Of a DNA stretch of 64,000 nucleotides, positions 55,434 through 64,000 are shown in pieces. This DNA comes from Diprion similis. Lineage: Eukaryota > Arthropoda > Insecta > Hymenoptera > Diprionidae. The notes below the pieces were generated by a model. It made no database searches, had not been told where the DNA came from, and saw nothing but the letters and a program-made list of their open reading frames with translations. Position numbers and translations under genes: made by a program. The DNA is taken from contig NC_060108.1 in the NCBI RefSeq assembly GCF_021155765.1, forward strand, positions 13,851,025 to 13,915,024, read 5' to 3'. The stretch's first letter is position 1. Every line of letters starts with the position of its first letter.

Positions 55434-55641
55434 ATATATTAGACTGTATCAAAAAAATTGACTATTTTTTTTTTTTTAATGTTGTACTGAAAATATTGTT
55501 CAAGATGACGAAAAAAAATACCATCAAAATTTCAGATTTTAATATTGATATTTAGAGGTGCCTCATCGCGATTTTCTACTTTCCATAAGAATAACATGGC
55601 AAAAATGGTTCTTGCTCCGCGCGATTTTTATAACTAAATAT
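55434..55641. mobile_element. Possible remnant related to the 4852-5437 element
   Basis: TTGACTATTTTTTTTTT and AGAGGTGCCTC blocks resemble, in order, the left half of the element at 4852-5437 (CTGACTATTTTTTTTTT and AGAGGTGCCTC). No matching right end was found, so it looks truncated, interrupted or only distantly related. Confidence 0.3.
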
Positions 55642-55885
55642 CGACGCATCGTACAGAAAATTCATAAACATGTTTTTGTAGGAAATTTAAAGTTCTACAA
55701 AAAAGGTCCCTTGTCATTTTACGATAAATCTATTCTTTCAAAAGTTATTTGAGGTCCTTTCTTGATGTTGGACCTCAAATAACTTTTGAAAGAATAGATT
55801 TATCGTAAAATGACAAGGGACCTTTTTTGTAGAACTTTAAATTTCCTACAAAAACATGTTTATGAATTTTCTATACGACGCGTCG
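55642..55885. repeat. Near-perfect 116-bp inverted repeat (long hairpin)
   Basis: Arms 55642-55757 and 55770-55885 match at 114 of 116 positions when one is reverse-complemented, with a 12-base loop. The two differences are near the outer ends. No coding content is supported; the open frame across the left arm is chance. Confidence 0.97.
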
Positions 55886-55904
55886 TTATCTATATATCTA
55901 TATG

Positions 55905-56081
55905 GAGCATTCCACGACAAATCGACCACTTTCGAACCCGACCCCTTTTGATTTAACTGAAATTTTTTTTTTTTTTTTTCTACCCCATGGAAAATGTTTC
56001 TCAGCATTTTTTCAAATTCTTTTACCCAACCGAAAAAAGTTTCAGTCAAATCTAAAGGGGTCGATTTGGCGTGGAATGCTC
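55905..56081. mobile_element. Small inverted-repeat element (MITE-like), 177 bp
   Basis: The left end GAGCATTCCACGACAAATCG and the reverse complement of the right end GAGCATTCCACGCCAAATCG match. Similarity extends inward through CCCCTTT, GATTT and ACTGAAA blocks. A poly-T tract sits inside. No transposase is present. It lies 20 bases from the long hairpin. Confidence 0.75.
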
Positions 56082-56548
56082 TCTGTATAATATACCTGTT
56101 TTCGATGGCAAGGACATTCGATAAACAAGGAAATATAGGTAAATGTAAATACGAGACATAATTCGGCCATGATACAGTTTTTCAAAAAGTTTTAAGAAAT
56201 CTGTGAGCCTCAGTGAAATGAAAGGACGTCACACAACGAAATCGGTTCTAGTATAAAATTTAATATATTTCGAATATTTACACAATATACAGGGTCTGGT
56301 ATTTATAAAAGTGTTTTAATAGATGAATACGTATATTTTTAAGTGAAATCGATCTTATAATTCACTTTGTACAGTCGCAAATTGAATCTGTTGCATTATT
56401 CACACAAAGATGTAGATCTATTGTGATCTGACAGGTGGAACAAAAAAGTTTGAATCACGAGAATGATGCCATTAATTATCTAAGACTAGATATCTCGGAA
56501 TTTTGTCAATAGATAACAGATACGAAAGTAGATTTAATAGTATAATAA
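56082..56548. other. 3' flank of the mTERF-family gene
   Basis: AT-rich sequence downstream, on the minus strand, of the mTERF stop codon. No gene is visible. Confidence 0.5.
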
Positions 56549-58672
56549 TTACAAAGGCTTTTTCTTATGACGTTTATGTTGTTCAAATTCTGTCTCTCGC
56601 AAAACCTCATCTGGAGTTATTGGATTCGACGTCAGTAAACGCTGGTCAGGTATATCCTCTAATACACCGCCTCCGGAAAAGTGATATTTTTTTTCAATAT
56701 AATAAACACACAAAGCAAGTTTCTGACTAGGAGTCCAATTATTAGATTTCTCGGATTCATCGGAATCTATTTTTTCCAGTAATTCTCCAACACGGAAACT
56801 GTTAATTAAAAAAAAAAATTAATTCTGACAGTGAGGTAAAATACCAAGTTTGAAATTTTCATAGTTCTAATCACGAAAAAAAATCGTCTCACCTTTTGTA
56901 GAGTAGAATCTGAATATTATTCAGAATATCTTCGTTGGTATAATTTCTTCCTCTTAAAAAATAATACATATTCACGACATCGATAAATGGTGCATGAAGC
57001 CACATTTGATTCCTCTGTAAATACTGGTGAACAATAGCTTCAGAGATGCCTATTTTTTTACTCAAAAATTGCACACAGTCTGTACCTTTAGCTCGTACTA
57101 GTCCAGCTCGAAGTTGTCTTCAAAGATGAAATAGAAAAATAGAGAAATAAAGAATTGTTTTTTTAGTAAGAATAACGGAAGAAACTTTGATAACGAAAGA
57201 GTGATGAAGAATGCATTATTTCGCTTACTTATTGAAAAAAACTTCACTGGAGCTAAGTGTACTAATGCTAATGCTCTTCACATTATGCGCTTTCATTAAC
57301 TGTAAACGTTTCATTACTTTGTTTGTATACATAATTAAGAGCAGAAAGCGTGTATGATGAAGAAAACCTCTCAACTCTGGTATACTATGTATCTCTTCCA
57401 GCCTCGATTCCAGTGTTTTCTTTGAGAGTAATAATGCAGAAGGATATGTTTTCAACACAGATTCTTCCACACCATATTTTTTTAAAATCTCTAGCCTTCC
57501 GGGGATCAGGTTTGGGTTTATAAGCAAAATTTTTGGATTTCTTCTAACTATAGCGTTCAAATCATTGCCGAAAAGTTTTCTGTACGCTATCAGCAACTGC
57601 CTCAAAGATACTGCTTCTCTGAAGAGTAGATGACAATTTGATTTTATCTACGGAAAAGATAAGTATAATCACGTATCATAAACAATTACTAATGATACTA
57701 GAAAAGTATTTGAAAATCAAAGTTACCAAAGTGTTAGGAACAACAAGTTCATACTCTAGAAAGTCGATTGTTTGTTCAACTGATTTTATAGGCAAATAGC
57801 GAACCAGTTTGTTATCTTTTATCAATTTGCTCGATTCCTTTTCAGTGTACTTTAGCCGCCACTTGAGATAATGCTTCATGGAAACGGAGCGATATTCGTA
57901 AAGACTCTTACTTTTCTCAAGTAAATCTGAGCATGGAAAATCTGGGGGTGGATTATTGAGAATATTGAAAATATTTTTAGCAACAACGTCAACACCAGCC
58001 GGTAGCAGATTCTTTGCCTGAAATTCTTGAATAGTGTATTTGGCACCACCCGTGGAACTGGAAAACACAAGACGGAAGGTAAAAACTTTTGATATGGCAG
58101 ACATTTGTAATTAATAGTTTGGATTTTCCCTTTCATTACCAAGTGATTCCAATGAAGTCATAATGGAACTTACATATTGTCTCGTTCTTAAGTATTTACT
58201 TACGTTAATATTATACATAATGGTAATTTTGTAAAACCGAACTCTTGAAAGTAATTTATTCGTCGCTCCAAAATACTTGCTGTGATAGGTAATAGTCTTG
58301 CGATGTCGAACACGTCGCCAAATCCATATTTCTGTGTGTAGTATTTGCCTTTTTCAATATGAGTCAGTTTATTTATTTATGTTATTATTTATTAATCTTG
58401 TCGCTCATACTCACCAAACAAATTTCGTAGGTTTTGGTGATTTTTTCGATTGGTCGACGGTCGGTTTTTGGATTTGTTAGAAAATACATTGCTTTATCCT
58501 CACTTACGTTAAGTAACTTAACCAAAAGTTCCGCCTTTGGGTTTATGATATTCTTCGTTGAAGTTTGATGTCGCGTTACCATGATGCCTTTCATATTTGT
58601 TATACAGAAAATACTCGTTTTCAAACACTGTTGTTTATTTGTAAAACAATTTTTCAAAGTAAATCCAAGCAT
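56549..58672 (-). CDS. Mitochondrial transcription termination factor (mTERF family)
   Basis: Six minus-strand exons: 58672-58415, 58331-58204, 58057-57727, 57647-57229, 57117-56893 and 56798-56549. Phases agree, giving 536 residues. The N-terminus (MLGFTLKNCFTNKQQCLK, basic, few acids) fits a mitochondrial presequence. Repeated mTERF-type helices are visible: AELLVKLLNVSEDKAMYFL, VVAKNIFNILNNPPPDF, NAIVRRNPKILLINPNLIP followed by GRLEILKKYGVEESVLKTYP, and CVQFLSKKIGISEAIVHQYL. The C-terminus is long and basic (FEQHKRHKKKPL). Family members wrap mitochondrial DNA and affect transcription termination and pausing. It may be the insect mTTF or its mTerf5 paralogue; I cannot separate these. The gene is head to head with Cap-D2, 622 bases between start codons. 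Confidence 0.85.
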
Positions 58673-59294
58673 GATTATATTTGCATCTCTGAATTTGATG
58701 CTGCATCGGTATCGCCATAGAGGCCCAACTCTAATGAGCGTTGACTCAAGATCTATATGGGGAACATCTTTACGATATCAGCCCCGTTCAGCGTCAGCTA
58801 GCGCAAGCTTTTTTGTACGGATTTCTAACGTATCCTCAGTCAACGTTGCGAGGGTTCACATCCAATCTACAGGCTTAAGTACTCGGAAGTTGGGTGTAAT
58901 TAAGTGGAAAACAGTGCAGCAACTCTGCAGACCCAAATATACATTGTTGTGAGTTATTAGAGCCATGGAGACTAGAGTAAAGAAGTCCCAACCCTGTATG
59001 TATGTATGTACAATTTGATTCAGCATTATAAATCTGTATACAATAAAACTTTCGAACTTACGATGACAGCGCTACTTTTGATAAAATATGAAACGACTAA
59101 ACGCCAAATTTCCGAGGACGAATTTTTCATACGTTCTCCATTAGAGTATATTTCAGCGGTGTGAAGTTGGCATCACTAAATTCAAAATTCCGCCGTTACG
59201 CCAATTGCGTACTGAGAACGCCATCAGCAAGTCACACGCGTATGAAAAACATGTGAAATGTCAGTGAAACTTTGAGCAAAAATTCTATTCTAAA
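58673..59294. promoter_or_regulatory. Shared divergent promoter region of the mTERF and Cap-D2 genes
   Basis: 622 bases between opposite start codons, containing both 5' ends. No TATA box is obvious. A plus-strand open frame at 58581-58952 overlaps the mTERF start and is not supported as a gene. Shared regulation is inference from the spacing. Confidence 0.5.
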
Positions 59295-62200
59295 ATGCGG
59301 ATCGCCGTGCCTGAATTTGTGATACCGTCCGACAAGGATCAACTGCTTCAGACCCAGCCGGGAAAATACTCGGTTAGAAATGTCTATGCTCCCCGGGATA
59401 TACAAAACATTCTTGCTGGTATGTTACCCTTACATTTTAGTCAAATAAATTCTACTACTGATTATTTACTCCGGGTTTTGGTTATCTTAATTTCTGTTTG
59501 TTGCCGTAATTTTTTGATAAATCTATTACTTGATAGTCCATCATTGTAATTACTATTGCAGATACAAATGCTATCCTGCAGGAGCAGGGACCCAGCTTTT
59601 TGCTCGAACACTTTGACAAATTTTTCTCTGTTATTGTACATGGCTCAAATTTAAAGATACCCGTTCACCTTTTGGCGGTCCAACGAATCTACAAATGTGA
59701 GTATGTGAACTTTGGCAACTTTTACAAAACAAAACATCATTTTTTATACGTTTTATTTGTTATTGTCCAGCTCTTGAAATGTTTATAAACGAATGGGAAA
59801 GTCAGTACGACAGGGCTAGAGAACCAGCCCCAGAAGATAAGCCTCGACTGCTTACCATTACCAATATGCTCGCATACCTGTTGTCCAGTTTAATTCGTCA
59901 CATAGAGATTGCCGTGTCAGAAGAGTCTGCTGGTGGAACTTCGAAGGTGAAAAACCATTTGTATAATTTCAAAATTTTCTCATAGAAACATTACTATAAA
60001 AACAGTAAATGTAAAGTATGAAATGGTACTTGGGTTTGTTCTTTGATTATGAAAAACTGTTGAAATGTATGTATTCATTCCCTCAGTTATTGTGTTTATA
60101 ATCTCACGTTGTCTTTGAAATTTTTTCCTAGCAACGGAAGAAAGGATCATCCAAAACGCATTGGGAACACAAGTGGTATGAACAAATTGATGAAATATTG
60201 GTACTGATATATCACTGGATACAACTGCCACTTGAAAAACTTTGGCAACCGCCAATAGCCGATGGAAGTTTTATCAAGTTAGTATTTCTCAGTCACCGGA
60301 TTATTTGGAAATTCCGGACAAAAATGAAAACTTCAAGCATGTCTTGTTAGAACTAATTTTAAATTATAAAATCTTTTATTGTCTAGGTGCATTTCAGAAA
60401 TATGTTACCGGGTTCTAGAAAGATGCAAACATGTCAAAGACAAATCTGTGCGAGAATCCATCTTCCAAGTGAGTTATAGTCGGCATTGAAATATTTCGAT
60501 ACACTTATCCCCGCTTTGATAATTGTCATTATACCTTTGACGAATTGATGAAAATATTTTCTTTTTCAATTTTTAACTAGCTACAGTGAATAATGAGTTT
60601 GATAAAGTGTCTTGAAAAATTAAGCCTTTATGAAATCTTATAAAAACTTAAAATTCGCATGTTCAATTTTTTCTGCTATACCTTCTATTTTATAATGTGG
60701 AATCTGATTCCAGTTCTTAACAATAATAATATCAGTGGTAATGTTTATTCCCATTTACTTTAGATACTGGGGATTCTAGTGAAGCGGTACAACCACAGTA
60801 TATCCTTTGTGATAAAAGTAGTTCAGGTTAGTAGCCTAAAGAAAAGTCTTTACCTCACGTTAATTACAAATATACAGTTAATCCTGACGAAAAAATGTTT
60901 TCTTGGAATTAGTTGGTCAAAATGTGCGACGGACTAGCGGTGTATTTGGCAAGTGGTGTAATAGAAGTTATTGAACAAACTGAATGCACTGGTATTGTTA
61001 AGGAGATACTGCGTGAAGTTGACCGAGCAACTCCGGAGGAAGGGGGTACGCGTAACATTGCGACTTTCCTTGAAGCAATCGCTTTGTCAAAGCCAGACCT
61101 CATATTACCAGCTGTTAGCAACTTGACTGATCATCTTGAAAATGAGGTATAACAGAGACCAGTGTCAATGACTATTGAATTTCTGATGTTCAGATTATAT
61201 GGGAAAATTTCTTTGCTTTATAGTGCTACCTAATGAGAAACTGCGTGATTGGTATACTGGGAACGATAGTGAAAGAGATTCTGACATCTGAAGATCTATC
61301 TGAAGATCAGAAGGCAACACGAGACGAGTGTTTGGACAACCTGATGGATCATTTGTTGGACACAAACGCGTTTGTCAGATCCAAGACTCTTCAGGTCTGG
61401 CAATACCTTTGCACAGAAGGTGCAGTGCCTTTAGTAAATCAAAATGCTCTTCTTGCAGCGATAATTCACCGATTAAATGATAAGAGTGCAATTGTTCGCA
61501 AATATGCTTTTCAACTCCTCAGAACTTTGTTACAGTGCAATCCATTTGCTGGAAAAGTAAGTTTTTCTTGTCTTCTTTCTTCCACTGCATAACATAATAT
61601 TGATTTTGACAGGTAAACTATTCATTACCCTACTTGTATTAACATTCTTTCTTTACAGTTTAATTTAGACAAGTTAACACAGCAGTTGGCAGATGCAAAG
61701 AAAAAACTCAAGGCTCTGAGAATAAGTTTTGCAAGTATTAGTAAGCCGGGAGCAAAGATTAGAGTAGACATTTGGAATGCACTTGCCCCAAGCATCCTGA
61801 GTACTATACCAAACATACATGTCGAAGGTAATACCCTATCAAATGTATTTTTCTGACCCTTTATAAACGTTGCTAATCTTACAGAATACATGGAATGTGA
61901 GGAGGATATTCTTCCTGAACTGGATTCTCACTTTGAAAACTTGAGACAGCTTCTTTTTCAAGAAAAAATCCGTGAAGCACTAGAACGGCTAATAAGTTTA
62001 AGTGCAAAATTGCCAGAAAAGTTTCCCATTGGTACTATGACCTCTGAAAACAAAGAAGAGTTCCTAATGTCTCTACTGCACAAAGTATTCATGGATTCGC
62101 AGGAAGCTCAATTGTGTACAGAAAATCAAGAGAGTGGCAATATTGATGTACAAATGAAGGAATATGAGAAAGAAAAGGAAACAAGGAAAGAAGCTTATGC

Positions 62201-63902
62201 AACTCAAGCGAGATTGGTGGAGTACATTAAGGTAAAGTTCATAAATATGGACAATTAATATGCAAACTCCGTGTAAATAGTTGGGCAATGAAATTTATCA
62301 GCTTCTCCATTTTAGAACTGTTTAATCTTCGCCACTGAGCTTTGTAAGGCGATACCTGTCGCAAAAATGCGATTGTCCTCGATCTCGTCGAGTGATGCCA
62401 TAGAAGCTTGCAGTTTTCTAGGCATTGCATGTCAGTTTAAAGTTGAAGGAGCAAAAGAAGCTATGCGCGGGGCACTTTGTCAGGTAGAATTTTAAAAATT
62501 TTTTGCTCAGTGAAGTACATTAGACATTATACATACTACGTAGTCCATAAATTCGATTATTATATAATTGATAATTATTTGAAAAATAGGTTTACAGTAC
62601 TGATGTATCAGTTTGTGAAAATCTAGCTGAGGTGTACAAGCAGTTATACATCAGAGATAGTGAACAGTACACCTCGGAGAGGCATAAGGCATTAGATATT
62701 GCTAAAGCACTTATTAACATGGTAAAGAGTCTAGAACCTGGCGAAAGTCCTGCTCTCACGAAACTCATTTTGCTATGGAGAACAAAAGAAGTAATAAGTG
62801 CAGAGATGTTTCGGGTAAGTACAGTAAGATGGGCTTAGGATTCATTTTCTTATGGACTTGAGAGCTTAATTACTGTTTGTATTATTCAAAAAGGTATTGT
62901 GGGAAAGGTTTTCTCTCAAGTTAACCGACACCTCACCTGAAGAGAGCCGAGCAGCGCTTATGCTCTTAACTATGGCTTCTACAACTGAGTCCGCCATTTT
63001 CACGGGTAACTTTGACATTCTTGTCAGTGTGGGTCTTGGTCCAAGGGCAGAAACCGACCTTTTACTCGCTAGAGATACTTGTCGTGCAATGACCAAAGTG
63101 GAGGTGCTAAATCCCGACCCTTTAAAATGCCCATCGAGGTAAATCACTCAGTTCAGTTTACCTTTTGGTCAACATATCTTACGACTGACACCCTAACTCT
63201 CTATCTGAAGATCGCTTACAATACCCATTTTACATTTTTAGGCTTCCCAATGAGCATCAAGTGTTTGAAAAAATTCTTGTTCTCTTGATAAAAAAATTTC
63301 GTGACGTTGACGAAACTTGCTATACCACATTCTCAACGGAAGCAATCAATGCTATTTATCACGTGAGATTTTAAGCTTCATTCCTTAATTCGTCATTTTT
63401 CTTGCTTGGCTCGAATGTTTACACATTAATAAATTTAACTGATTATCACGTATTTTTCGTTATTTCACGCTGCCTTTTTGCGCGGAATGATAAAGTGTCA
63501 AGTAAATAATGAAAATTTTGTATATTCCCATGAAGTAAAACACATTACGTACTTTATTCACAGTTAGCAGACCAACCAGATTTGCTGATGAAACATCTGC
63601 TTAGCCAGTTGGTGACAAACTTTCAGTTGGCAAATGGTATAAGTCACAGAAAAACCATGCCTTCTGCACAATTTGCAAACCTATTACACATTATTGGCCA
63701 CGTTGCTATTAGGCAAATGATACATTTGGACATGCATGTATACAAGGAATTGAAGCGAAGAAATACACTGATAGAAATGGTGAAAATGAAGAGGAAAGGA
63801 GATACCAGCATTCGAAATATTGCTGATATGACGGCAAGGAGCATTCGTGATGGCGAATTGGATACACCTTCCAGTGCTAGTCGGATGAGGCGCCTAAAAG
63901 AT
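59295..63902 (+). CDS. Cap-D2: Condensin complex subunit 1 (Cap-D2/NCAPD2), N-terminal part, cut by window end
   Basis: HEAT-repeat subunit of condensin I, which compacts mitotic chromosomes with SMC2, SMC4, CAP-G and the kleisin CAP-H. Fifteen exons in the window: 59295-59418, 59562-59696, 59771-59946, 60132-60277, 60387-60468, 60764-60826, 60913-61146, 61224-61556, 61659-61827, 61885-62231, 62316-62483, 62590-62814, 62894-63138, 63242-63362 and 63564-63902. They join in frame for 969 codons. Seen: N-terminal segment MRIAVPEFVIPSDKDQLL; LRRTLL-type HEAT helices such as LMRNCVIGILGTIVKEIL, NAFVRSKTLQVWQYLCTEG and KSAIVRKYAFQLLRTLLQCNP; a charged segment EKEKETRKEA; and MPSAQFANLLHIIGHVAIRQ. 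Full-length relatives are near 1,300-1,400 residues, so roughly the last third lies beyond 64000. The last donor (GAT|GTAATT at 63903) shows the gene continues. Confidence 0.93.
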
Positions 63903-64000
63903 GTAATTTGCTTGATCAACAGTTTCATAAATTTAAAGCTACTTTTTTTCAACACAAAATATTTTTTCCTAATATGAAGTTTCATAGTGCGGCATGCCTC

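Noticed and set aside
58581-58952. 123-codon plus-strand frame between the mTERF and Cap-D2 genes
   Set aside because: Overlaps the mTERF first exon antisense and occupies the shared promoter; no domain.

Overview
The window is nuclear DNA of an insect, probably a hymenopteran. This is inferred from gene content and the small-intron gene structures; no species marker was seen. It is AT-rich, with intron-containing genes on both strands, TA-flanked inverted-repeat elements and insect-specific families: a glial homeodomain factor, an ionotropic receptor and a Ly6/uPAR protein. The coding models were built by hand from reading-frame continuity, GT/AG (one GC/AG) splice sites and matching intron phases.

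Layout. 817-1853 (-): small GPI-anchor-like Ly6/uPAR protein, three coding exons. 4714-6958 (+): unrecognised secreted proline-rich protein with a duplicated internal repeat; a 586-bp inverted-repeat element lies in its first intron. About 10046-19843 (+): nine-coding-exon acyl-CoA synthetase of the 4-coumarate-CoA ligase/luciferase-like group, with a probable non-coding first exon. 20605-22673 and 27169-29836 (-): two tandem copies of an mpaB/DUF2236-type oxygenase-like gene with the same exon pattern. 34843-38368 (-): twelve-exon ionotropic receptor. 40318-41970 (+): 3-hydroxyisobutyrate dehydrogenase. 50427-53588 (+): repo-like paired-class homeobox gene after about 8 kb without a recognisable gene. 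56549-58672 (-): mTERF-family mitochondrial protein, head to head with condensin subunit Cap-D2, which starts at 59295 (+) and runs off the window end.

The genes do not form one pathway. Two are mitochondrial or metabolic (3-hydroxyisobutyrate dehydrogenase, mTERF), one activates carboxylic acids, one belongs to chromosome condensation, and the rest are membrane, secreted, chemosensory or developmental genes.

Most notable are an in-frame 29-codon extension after the UGA stop of the repo-like gene, with a strong hairpin starting at the stop; the repeat-containing secreted protein; the paired oxygenase-like genes; and a near-perfect 116-bp inverted repeat beside a small transposon-like element near 55.6-56.1 kb. 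No tRNA, rRNA or CRISPR array was recognised.
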